Part shown: one piece after another, positions 24,306 through 35,300 of the stretch
How positions within the stretch are numbered: position 1 is the first letter of the stretch
Layout of the letters: the number at the start of each line of letters is the position of its first letter
Assembly: GCA_002633005.1 (NCBI GenBank)
Contig: NMRA01000002.1
Coordinates: 1,810,986-1,874,985 of the forward strand
Reading direction: 5' to 3'
Length of the DNA: 64,000 nt
From: Phoronis australis
Lineage: Eukaryota; Phoronida; Phoronidae
Position numbers and translations under genes: made by a program
Notes under the pieces: generated by a model
The model's database searches: none
The model's input: the letters and a program-made list of their open reading frames with translations, nothing else
Told to the model about the DNA's origin: nothing

Positions 24306-25772
24306 TCTATTCACCAAACACTGTTCCAAAGGTAACAGAAGTATTTTTGTTGGCAAAGTCTGCTGTTCCTACGGTGGCCCACAGATAACATTGAAAAAGC
24401 ACTTTTTTCAAAGTTCTAAAGAAAAATGTGTTTTCTCTGCAGAAAAGCCTTTTCTCCGCGAAGTGATTTTTTCGTAAAAATTTTGGTAACATTTCAATGT
24501 TATCTTTGGTCCAACGGACATTCCTCTAAAGAGGCATGGAACACGAAAACCCGTCAAAATATCTTTTAAACAATTCCTGACGAAAGTACCATCTCGCAAC
24601 GTCTACTACATAGTCATTCATTTTCCCGCCATTCATTTTTCCCTACTTACATGTATGATAAATGCGCGCATGCACTCACAGTCATTCTACAAACAGCTGA
24701 CTGACAAGATGGATATTAACGGCAATTATCATGACTTTTGTGATCGCACTTCGAAACTGATGTCACAGCACAGCCAGTGAAGTAACCCATTTTCCAAAAA
24801 AAAAATTGAAATGCACTTCAGAATATATTTGAATAGTACGGTAGCTGTACATTTATAACTAATTTTAAAAGGTTAGGATTTACATCAATTGCCTCTTACT
24901 CGGACTGGCTGTTGCTTGAAGTCAGCAATGTTTTATTTCTACACCAAAGGCCAATGGTCACATTTTCCAAATAAGGTAAATAGGATACCTATGTGTCTTG
25001 CCATGCCAAATACGGAGACGTGCTTTGCCTTGTGGGAGAAAATCGACGAAGTGACCAACACTTGACAGGTTGTTTTTTAAAAATGAAACTAAAAGAAAAA
25101 TGCTCTGATGTCAACAGAATTTCAAAATCTTTATGAACAAACCGTAAAAATACCAGATGAACAAGTTGAATTCTGCTTCAGTGGCAGAGAACAACTTTGA
25201 ATAATGTAATTAGTCTTTTTCGCGCGTTCCAACCTCTTTAAAATGTTTTTGTTTGCCGTTTGGCAACCTGCTGTTTGTTTGACGTCATTTCCACTTGTGC
25301 GGTTGCCAATGGAGATAAAAGCAGAACTATTTGAACACTGGCACGATTGCCACCAGATCCCACCACTTAAAACTGTTTAAAAGCCGAAAAATGAAAATCC
25401 TGCATCATTTTTTGCTCGTCTCAAGTGGAAGCTTTTTTGAAAACGTGACCAAAAATCCCCCACCACCCCTACTCGATTTTTAGAACAAAGTATGGTATTT
25501 TTAGCATTAACCAGCAGTCATAAACAGCAGCATACACACGTAGCAACCTGATAGTATCACATGAGCAAACCATGGTGTTTATTCAATCAGTACATTCCAC
25601 ATTCTGCCAAAGATGGCACAACATATATGAGAAAAACAAATGTACAGAAATACAACAATTTTATTGTTTCATTTCATGAACACATTACAAAGACTCTAAT
25701 TTAGTCCTTACTCCAGGAAATTATTCAGAGTCAAGTCCCATACACACAACTAAATGAAACTTAACATAAAAT
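24306..25772. repeat. Direct duplication A, copy 2
   Basis: This is the second copy of the block at 22508-24304, without the 22613-22926 insertion. It differs from copy 1 by scattered substitutions and small indels, such as a longer A run near 24800 and loss of a few bases near 24775. The level of difference is typical of alleles in a highly heterozygous marine invertebrate. Confidence 0.85.
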
Positions 25773-27371
25773 CATATTTCACATAGTGACAGCCCGACTA
25801 ATTTTCTCTAATTCCAAACTAAACAACTATGTTTTACAAGATAGATCTAATTATAAAAACATGCAACAGACATTTCCACTGTTTTAACATTTACATACAT
25901 TAAACAAATATAATGCTGGTCCCATCAACTTGAACACCAAAGCAACAAGCACAGTAAGGTGCTGACCTCTAGCTGAGAAATCAAGATATAAAAACACATT
26001 ATCAACATAAATTAAAAAAAAAAACATGCAAGTCAAGAAAAGAAATTCATCACCGAGCATTATTTGCAGTAGATTTGTTTTCATTTGAAATTGATGCAAA
26101 AGGAAATTTTGAAGCCACAGACTGTGAGTCAGACTTCTGTAAAAAATAACTTTTGGTATAGACCCTTACAAAACTGGTCTGCACTTGTTCCTTACTCAGA
26201 ATGGACTGGAGAGGACCAGTTAGTTATTGCTTGAAACCAAGCCTGGCACATGAAATGACCTGCCTTACCAAGCCTACTTACTTAGCCTGGTGTTTCGCGA
26301 TAACCAACTGTCAGTCACTTTCTAGACCAGAGATCTCCAGTAAGAAACAATTTGAAACCAAGACAAGAGCGCCAAGTGTTCCAATTCAGAAGTTATTTTT
26401 TTGAAAGAAGGCAAGTTCACGACAGCTTATATTTTTAACTTTTAATTAATGCAAAACATTATTTGGAAAAACTTTATAGTCAAAAGATAAAGAGGTAGAA
26501 ACAAGACTAAAATGAGTGGAGGTGTGTATTATCATACTTCAACCAATAACCCACAGAACACACATGTACATCAATGTGCAGGACACCTAGCGCCAACCTC
26601 ACAAACTACACAACTATTCTTAGTATGACTAACACCACTCTACTATCGATGCAGAAGTTTGTTCGAAAAGAAACTTGTTTGTAAGACAACTGTGTTTGCG
26701 AGTAAAGAACCGTGTCCACAACAATTATGGAGCACTAGAAGATAAATACACCTAGCGAGACAAGAACTGCGTTAATGAGAACAGAACGTTGTAAGTGAGA
26801 ACAGCTGTGCTGTACGGGAGAGTAGAAGACTGGCTACCACAGACACTTAACTTTCACATCAAGCTTAACCATGTCTGGGACAGTTGGCATGTTGATTCTG
26901 TCTGCACTGAAATAGGATACCCAGATTCCGATAACAGTAAGCATTCAAATCCACTCAACTTTTTCTACTCCATCCCCGACACAAACAACATTCATGGCAC
27001 AAAATGGGTAACTTTAAATCCATTAGGTGGCGCTAGTGTGACAACTTACCCTGCAGAAATGCATGCATTCAGAAAGTTTTTGTGGGATCCTCTGTGTATG
27101 TTAATGAATTGCTTTCCTCTCATTCACATATTAAATAAAGAATAAAGGAGTCTTTAAATAACAGCACCACTTAGTAAATATAAAGTCTCCCATTACAAGA
27201 CAAGATACTGGTTCAATTTGTATGAATGATTTGACCAAAAGAACTGAACTACAAAACCCCTCTCCAAGGGGGGTCCAATCATTCAGTATCCAAAGTTGCT
27301 GAGAGTCGGAATAAAAGTCATGTTCGGAGTGAGACAGAGCTTGGCGACAATAGTTAATCTTCCTCCGAGGA
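25773..27371. other. Probable RNF2 3' UTR and flank
   Basis: No coding exon was recognised. As RNF2 is on the minus strand and stops at 27372, its 3' UTR extends leftwards into this stretch. An open frame at 26795-27145 on the plus strand has no recognisable motif and is antisense to the presumed UTR. Several TTTATT sequences (AATAAA on the gene strand) occur near 25585-25665, but none can be chosen as the real polyadenylation site. Confidence 0.4.
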
Positions 27372-30300
27372 TTAGTGATGAGGTTTCTCCGGCGTCCCTT
27401 TTGAACTTGCTGCCTTGGTTATGGAGAAGAATACCTCCAAGGGACGATTGACCTTCCAGTACCGTTCGTGCACCTGCTCCAAAGTCATGCTAGGGTTTAG
27501 CGCCGTGAAGCTTCCTGGTGTACTGGCCACGTAAATCTTGTAGTTTTTCTCAGCCACAGGAACTGAAATAGAATTTACACGATAGACACTTTTGACCTAA
27601 ATTAAAATCAAAATCGCTCCATTTCACGAGAATGATGGTCTATTGTGTAACACTCAACATGTTTGCAATCTGACAAAAAGGCAATTACAAAGGCGACAAA
27701 TTTTTGCAGCAAAAATTAGCAGCCCTTGACCATGAAAAGTAGAAACAATAACAATAATAACATATTCTATGAACTGACCAACCCATCACAGAGTGAGGGT
27801 AGAGCGAAAGGAGACAAGATAGTAAGGATGGCAGATACAGTGGTGACTTGAAATTCAATTTCAGCTTCTCGTCACAAACTGGAGAATTAAACAAACATCT
27901 TCCGTAAGGTGTGTGCAATGTTTTCGTTGAAATCCTTGGCTTCAGTCACCAATACATTCTAAGACTTTTTATTAAGTTGCAAAGCGAGATAGCATTCTGA
28001 AGTTTACAGAAAAAAACATGGACTAAACAAAGTTTGTCATTTTTGCTTCTGGTGCTTCACTCACAGCCACAAACTCGATTTATTCATACTAGTCTGAAGT
28101 TGCTATTTTTGACTATGACTAGTTGTAACTGACTTAACTCTTTCACTGCACACATTTCGGCACCGCAACCAATCACTGCCAAACGCGCTAACCAGCAAGT
28201 TGGGTACTTGACCATTCTGTCCTAGTTACCACTAAATTTCATGGGATATTACAACTACAGTTTAATGACATTATCCGACGACAGGACTATTTTAATAAAT
28301 TCTAGTTTTTCAAGTTTTCCATTGTTTTTGAGGAAATTTTTATTGACTTGGGAAAAATTCCAAGTCACCACAGTGAATAGCAAATGAAATCAGACACATG
28401 CGCGCACCCAGCCTAAAAATGGGGGGGCTCGAATTTTTGAGAATGTAGACGTCGTACTAAGATCCACGGGGTATGTTCAAAGCTATGAATTGTGCATTCA
28501 CCAAATTTTGGTTGCTCCTGCCTTTTAAGTGGACTTTTGTCTCGTTTTCTACTTTTTTCGGTGGTTTTGTTTCTCCGAGACGGACCTTTTGGGCTTGTTA
28601 GAGCCCCCTGGGTGCACGAATGAGACAATAGTTCATCCACTTTTTGTTTCAAAATTTGTAGTTACTTCCAAACTTTAAATTAATAACCACTTTTCCTACA
28701 TACAATACCACTGATTCACAAGACGTAGTGTTCTCATGTCATGAAATCAGTGCATTTGGCACCCTCAGCAGTTGGCACAAGAAGTAAACTGATGGAAATC
28801 ACAATTGTTCGGCAAAAATTAGGCAAGGTCTGACCATGAAGCACACGCCTCCAGCATTTCCGATCATCTGTGTTCTTCATAGGTAAGAGGAATTTAGTTA
28901 GATTGAGTTAAGGGGAGCAAACCAAAATACAACTCAAAATTGTATCTGAATAAATTATGAACTCGAACATGGACGTACGATTACAGTGCTTCTGGAGTGT
29001 GCTGATCTAGTTTTCCACAATGAATATAGTCAAACTGTGCTAAAACAAAATAGTATACAACATACGGTCCTTAATCAATCCCAAGTCAATACTACTATAC
29101 AAAATTTGATTGGGTTTCAGCAAACTTGTTATACAACTAACACTTAAGGAAGGTCCCCAAAGGGTTTGTTAAAACATAGCATGACTACAGGTCTTCTGTT
29201 CATGCTAACATCAGAGCATTAAAGATGATGTCATTGGCTTTTTGTTTTAAAACAATTCATGGAACAATCAAATCATGAAAAGAAAGCTCACGTTACCTCC
29301 TTCTTTTTCCTCGTTTTCGAGAGCGATGCGCATGGATAAATATTTTGTTAGGTGTTCAACTGAAAAGAATAACAGAAACACTGCTGAAGAATGTATTTAA
29401 AATAAATTCATTCCCCTAAAGCCAAACCTTTAAGGTTATGTGGCACCTTATCGACAAGTCTCTGTGTATTTTGCAAAATATCTTTAAACTAGTAATGTAA
29501 GTCAATACTTTCCGAAAGTAGAAATCCTGTAGATTTTAATTTTTTAATTTGTATTGATTTGTCATTAATTGGGTCACGTGACCACAACGTTTTATCAAAA
29601 TTTACCAGAAAAGAAAGCTACATTCAAAACAAAACAATGTCAGATATAAACGACATGAACAAATTAGTTTTGATGTAAATGTCCAGGATGAAAAATCAAA
29701 AACGGTCCCGTTACAGTTTTCTAAATAAATTTTTCGCTTCGTCATATGCAAATTTAGATTTTTAATTAAAAATCCTAAAAGTCCCTCATACCAAAGTGAA
29801 ACATTTAAAAAACAATTCCCAACAGCATTTTGGAGCCCAGCGCATAAAGTACAACATTTGAAAGTCGAATTTGAATCTGATCAGCCATTTCTGGATATTC
29901 TGAATTTGGGAAATTTTCTCTCAGTTCTCACATAACCTCAAATGATGCTTAATACTATAACGCATGCTAGGCACATCCAAGTTCAAATCTTTTATTTACA
30001 GAGCATCTAGAACACCTCGGGTACCTCGCAGCCTCAAATTATACCAATAATTTGATGCAGGTCATGTGTTAATTGTTTCACAAAACCGGAAAAGAACAGC
30101 GCCACCTTCAGAAAAAAGGAACAACTTTCGATGTGTCAGCTACAAAATGAGCTAACATTTATTTGTGGCCAGAATTATTGAATTCAATGGATTATATTCT
30201 TGATTTATAGTGATTAACAACCAGAATATTAGAATGTTTTATCTGCTACTGAAATATGTAAGTTCCATTCGAAATCTCTGATTCTATGAGGAAAGTCAAA

Positions 30301-31940
30301 TTGCGTCGATTTTTCATTAACACAGAAAACCAGGGTCACTACAGTATTCTAACCCAACCTTTAAAAGTGAGAGTCAACAACTCAAATCACTGTTATCCTT
30401 GACTCTTGATTTCAAGTACAGTAGACAACCTACTGGTAGCATTTGCTGTGGTCTTAAGATATCTGTTCATCTGAGCAGCCTTCTCGGAATCCTCTTCATC
30501 GTCAGGGTGTGGCTTGAACACCATTTCCATTTCGTTGACAGGGGGCACTGAAGACTCATAACTTGCCACCTCAGATTGGACACTACCTGCCTCACCTGCA
30601 GACAGAGTTTCAACTCTTAAAATAGCAGCCAACTTCGGTAGTCATGCTATTTCATTTTTATCTTCCTACAGGTCTGATTTTTCACCAAAGCACTTTATGT
30701 AATTCCACAGAACAGGGTCAATTTTTTTCAAATTTCAGGGGAGATAACTGAATGTCCTGCAAGAATTCCTGAAGTTTGAATGCTTATAGAAGGAATTAAT
30801 TTAGGTCCTTGATACATGCACAAAGATTTCTGCATTATCTTAACATGATTTAATTACTAGTTAAATCTGTTAGTTAGAGAACATGCTAGTACAGGGGTCC
30901 AGACTACTAGTTTGAAATTCAAACATATCTTCGTGAACATTTTCCTGGTGGGAAAAACGGATCACCACACAAAAGTAAATTACTTTCAGCACAAGTTTGA
31001 CACCAGGAAGTCTTCAAAACATACTATGTTCTTCAGTCCATTGTACAATTCTCACTACAGGCAGGTTGTTGCATTCAACATTTAGTAATACTCAGACAGA
31101 TTGGTGCCTGATTTAAAAGTGATTTGAGAACCAGTTACTCCCAGTAATAACTGGTGTTGTTCACTGGGAGTAACTGGTTCTCAATCAATTTTAATCAGCT
31201 TTTGAAAATAAGACCTACAACAATGATTATTACGATTCACAGCAGAATTATGTATGATAAATTATGTCTTGATAAAACGTGCTGTGCGTACTCAGGTGGT
31301 CACCAAGCATGGAATTCCCATCCTCCCCTTCTTCTCCATCCTCAGATTCTTCTGAATGCGTGTTTCGTTTGCGCGGTGTTGCCACAGGGGTACTTTCCCC
31401 TGAAACTGCACCAAAGCTTGCATTTGAATCGTCGTCTTTAATAGCACCTTCTTTATTGTGTTTGCGCACTCTCTGTGCCCGATTCAAGGCTTGCAAACGA
31501 AGTCCTTCCTCGATACTTTGTGTCAAAGATTGACTGCTGTGATGTTTGCTAAGCTTTGCCAGCACCCTCTCTTGGTGAGCTTCATACTCTTCACGACTAG
31601 GGTAAATTTTAGAAATGAGCGCATCGAAATTGGGATCTGGTCTCAAGGACCGTTTTGAAACAAGCTTTTTGCGGCATGTCGGACATTCTTTGTTTCCACT
31701 CCGTAAAGCCGTAATAATGCAGTCGTTGCAGAATCGATGCAGACACTCTTTCGTCGTCATGGTGTTTTTTAGCATATCCAAGCATATTGGGCACATCAGT
31801 TCGCTGTGGAGACTTCTAGGGCTTACAGCTATTTCTGTGCTGTCTGTTATTGTCTCTTGCGGCGTTCTATGGAGCTCATACAGGCTCAGTTCCCACGTTT
31901 TGTTGGGAGCAAGCGGCGGAGCAGCTTCGGTCGTCGCCAT
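27372..31940 (-). CDS. RNF2: E3 ubiquitin-protein ligase RING1/RNF2, PRC1 catalytic subunit
   Basis: RING1/RNF2 is the catalytic subunit of Polycomb repressive complex 1 and monoubiquitinates histone H2A in the nucleus. Exons on the minus strand are 31304-31940, 30434-30595, 29297-29359 and 27372-27562, about 350 aa (human RNF2 336). The N-terminus [10 protein letters not shown], the full C3HC4 RING (Cys50, Cys53, Cys66, His68, Cys71, Cys74, Cys86, Cys89) and the following [20 protein letters not shown] are nearly identical to vertebrate proteins. An acidic Ser-rich linker leads to the RAWUL domain (VFKPHP.., HLTKYL.., [11 protein letters not shown].., YWKVNRPLE), which binds CBX/RYBP partners. 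The start at 31940 has a better context (AAAAATGG) than the in-frame ATG at 31949. An alternative exon-1 donor at 31292 also keeps the phase and adds four residues. Whether it is co-orthologous to both vertebrate RING1 and RNF2 cannot be told here. Confidence 0.96.
28401..28618. mobile_element. MITE with CGYGCACCCAG inverted ends (218 bp)
   Basis: Inverted ends CGCGCACCCAG and (complement) CGTGCACCCAG match at 10 of 11 bases. The interior shares CTCGAATTTTTGAG, AATTGTGCATTC and GAGCCCCCTGGGTGC with the nested element at 22684-22823. It lies in RNF2 intron 3. No coding capacity is visible. Confidence 0.6.
29427..29945. mobile_element. Possible decayed relative of the palindromic foldback element
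   Basis: The stretch starts AACCTTTAAGGTTATGTGG and ends with the inverted CACATAACCTCAAATG. The inner motif GGGTCACGTGACCACAACGTTT followed by AAAATTTACCAGAAAAG resembles the left arm of the 6239-6915 element. The similarity is patchy, and the call rests on those shared motifs and the inverted ends. It lies in RNF2 intron 2. Confidence 0.4.
31107..31201. ncRNA. Long hairpin in RNF2 intron 1 (pre-miRNA-like)
   Basis: A perfect 22-bp inverted repeat pairs 31124-31145 with 31163-31184 around a 17-nt loop. The pairing continues outward with small bulges (CTGATTTAAAAGTGAT against the complement of ATCAATTTTAATCAG), giving a stem of about 38 bp. Stem length and loop size fit a primary microRNA hairpin; a near-perfect stem also fits a young MITE or an endo-siRNA source. 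It could be transcribed with RNF2. I do not recognise either arm as a known microRNA. Confidence 0.4.
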
Positions 31941-32352
31941 TTTTGTCATCCGGGCATCTCAATGTCTCAACACAAAGCGAAAATTTATAAAATAAAGCCA
32001 ATGCAAACGCCTTTTTATGTGCAGTATGTCATATTCAACTAACTACACGACACTCATAATTTTGCAATGGGACTTGTTGGCTTTAAAACAGTACTTTTGT
32101 AAACTAGGTCAACATAAGTCAAAATTACCCTCCCGCATCAAAACGTTTTAAACAAAACATATATCTATATTTAAAGAAAAATTGTAGGAAATGTAATATA
32201 TAGAAGAAAAAGTGACATTAATGACTAGGATATACATACAACGAATATCTAGAGCGGCGTTGACGAAGAAATGTGACGACATGCCGAGATAATGTGCTGT
32301 AATCCGCTGCAGTAGGTTATTTTCGCGAGTTGTCGTAAACCTCGAGGGCGCC
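31941..32352. promoter_or_regulatory. Divergent promoter between RNF2 and E4F1
   Basis: Only about 412 bp separate the start codons of RNF2 (minus) and E4F1 (plus), so both 5' UTRs and both core promoters must share this interval unless upstream non-coding exons exist. I see no convincing TATA box at a sensible distance. It is locally less AT-rich near both ATGs, as in bidirectional housekeeping promoters. The function is inferred from position. Confidence 0.6.
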
Positions 32353-35300
32353 ATGGATGTGAACGACAAGGACAGACTTGCCGACGATAATGCTTCTGCT
32401 AAAGGACATTCTCCGGTTTCAGGTGATCCTTTATTGGCAGACAGTTAGTATTTGTTTTGTTCCCATCACAGAAAGTTGCCATCTTTTCGGACATTTCAAT
32501 GTGTGTCTGTTTAAGTCGCTTAGCTTGACTCTGTATGTGACCGATCACCAGTCCATTTTAGCGTTGGTGCGAAGTTGTATACTAAACAATCTAAACATGC
32601 AACTCGACTGCGCCGTTGTTGGTAAAAAAATTGGCCAAATAAAATCTGACATAAAATTGATGTCATTCCTAGCAAAGCTGTATACTAAATATACAACATT
32701 TTGCCCATCGATGTAGGTAAAAAAACTGACCCAATAAAATCTGACACAAAATTAGTGTCATTAAAAACTACTCTCTAGAATAATCTGAATTATTTACTGG
32801 TGTTGTAAAATTGGCGTTCCATTGTTATTCGGCTTTTAAAATTGTGTGATCTTTTCTGTCGGCTTTCGGCCCCATGAAATAGTGTGTCACCTATTGGCCA
32901 ATTTCTTTTTTGCACTGTACATGCTTACTAACTGTCCTCAGCGATTGTAGAACGGCACTAGTCGGATATAATGGACCCTAACTTATTCCAAATAAATCCA
33001 CTAAGTGTAGGTCTAAGTGAATGATTTTGGTATCGTTGCATTCCTCAGTCATGTGGCTATCCGTTCAAATTCTGTTCACGACCCTCAATTACTCTAGTCT
33101 ATAACTACAACATGCGCTGAATTGATTGCTAGTTCTACAAATTTGTCACTATTCTGTTATTAGTGTGCCTCTGAACTTGTAGAGCGATTTTGTACATTTT
33201 TCTTTGTGCACCACGAAATAGAACTGTTGTATCAGGTGACTTCCAGTTGTGTCGTGCTAGAAAAAGCCTTAATAAATGGCTTGGACAATTCCCTGTTGGC
33301 CAATTAGTTTGGACACTTCACTCAAGCGCCTACAGAAGATTCCTTGTTCATGTCCTCGAGCAATGATCAACAGTCAGTTTCTACCAAATTCAGAAATCGT
33401 TACAATGCAGTAAAAAATTTGCACTTTTTAAACAGCCTTGAACACTTCTTTCGTGGCATATATCACATCCTTTACAGTAACACCAGTCTTGTGACCTTCA
33501 CCTCAATAGCTAGTTGTCCTTGATATTATTTCTCTGACATTAATTTCTATTTTCTTTTACGGCACAGATATTGCCAATCTCGCTTCAGTTTGTGAATCGG
33601 TTGAATCCAGTGACAGCCACCATTGTGGACAATGCAAGTTGGACTTTGTGAAGCTTGTCGATTATATTAACCATAAATTGAGCCATGATAACTGTAAGGT
33701 GACTTACAAAAGGGTCAACAAGAGGGCGCTACCTCACCTAGTGAGGAAGGATCCGAAACCTGCCCCTCAGGAATCTGGTGGTAATGTATCTTCAAGGTTC
33801 AGTTTAAAAAAATATCACTCCGGATCAAATCTACCCGCTTAGCCTGCAGTGTGTGAATCATTTTATTTTTCCGCATTTTTAAAGACGTTTCTTTTGATCG
33901 CTTATTTGTCATATTGCGGTTGATGTAATCGCTGACTCATTCAAAACAAGTCTTATTGAGGATTTAAGTTTGAAATTTCAGAGATGAGGTACATATCGGG
34001 ACCGGCAGAATATGGTTTTCAACGAAAACCCTTCGTTGATTTGATTTTTCACCTGAAATCTTGAATACTCCTCCTGGTGAATACCTGCCAAAATGTACGA
34101 TGTCATAAAACAATGTGTGTGCATCTTACCTTGAAAGTTTCAATCTACCAACAAATTACAATTTAGAGCGTTTTTAACAATTGCTTCATGTATTGTCAAA
34201 TTTTATTTGGCATTGAGAAATGCAGTTGTAAAAATCCTGGCAGAGAAAATGTTATGCAATGTTTAGTCATGCCAATAGATGCCCGCATAGGCAAATTGAT
34301 TCTAGTATTTAAACTGTCTTTATATTAAAAAGTGGGTTGCTTTTGCTTTAGGCTTCAAATTTGGATCTTGAGGGTGTAAGTGCTCTATGAAATGTCTTTC
34401 AATTTTAGAGACAGTTATGAGTCCTTTAGCTATCATCACAGACAATCGGCCTTTTGAATTTGATTTGTGTGTATTATCAGGGATTACTCATTATCAAGTT
34501 CACTGTTCAGTTGACCCCTGTTAATTAAGTAATAATTTAAGTGAACCCGTGATCTTAACGGAGGCTTTATGGTGCTTGTGATTTGTGGTTTTACCCCTCG
34601 CTTCTTCCCCTGCTGTTGATTTTGAATAGCTGTCCTATTTCAATATACTCAGCGAAGAAAGAAGCATATACTTAACTTTTGCCATTTTATGCAGGTATTC
34701 GTAAAAGAAAGAAAAAACAAAGTGACACCTTGAATGAGGATAACATCGTAAACGAGAGCATGTACTCGTGTGAAGTGTGTCAACGTTCATTTAGACGAGA
34801 AGCTGCGTTGAAACGCCATCAGGAACATGATCACAGGTCACATAATGACCCAGATAACGAGGACGATGAAGAGTACCTGGTTATTGATGAACACGGTGAC
34901 AATGATGGCGATAAGGATACAGATTATAAAGCAGGTCAGTTTATTTTTGGGTGAGGAGAAAATCCAGGGACTGTGCTGGATAAAAGTGATTCTAAATTGA
35001 AGGAGAATTTTTTTATCACCGGTGGTAAAGTTTTTGGCCTTAAGAGGGGAATTTCATGTGATATTGAGCTGATTGTTTTCCCCGAAATCAAGTAGTTGAG
35101 TATTGAACACTTTGATTTTTAAGTTTAACAAGTTAGAAGCAAAAATATGTTTGTGAGATTAATGTTTGAGCTTCAGTCCTGAATTCCTCAAATGAACGTA
35201 TTGCTCATTCAGTGTTCATTATATTGTGTATCCGCCTAGAACTTGAACTGAAATTTTCATGTCACAAGTACATTTGGGCTTCTTAATTAAAGTAAAATCC

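Noticed and set aside
26795-27145. 116-codon open frame on the plus strand
   Set aside because: It is antisense to the presumed RNF2 3' UTR, has no recognisable domain and shows no exon structure.
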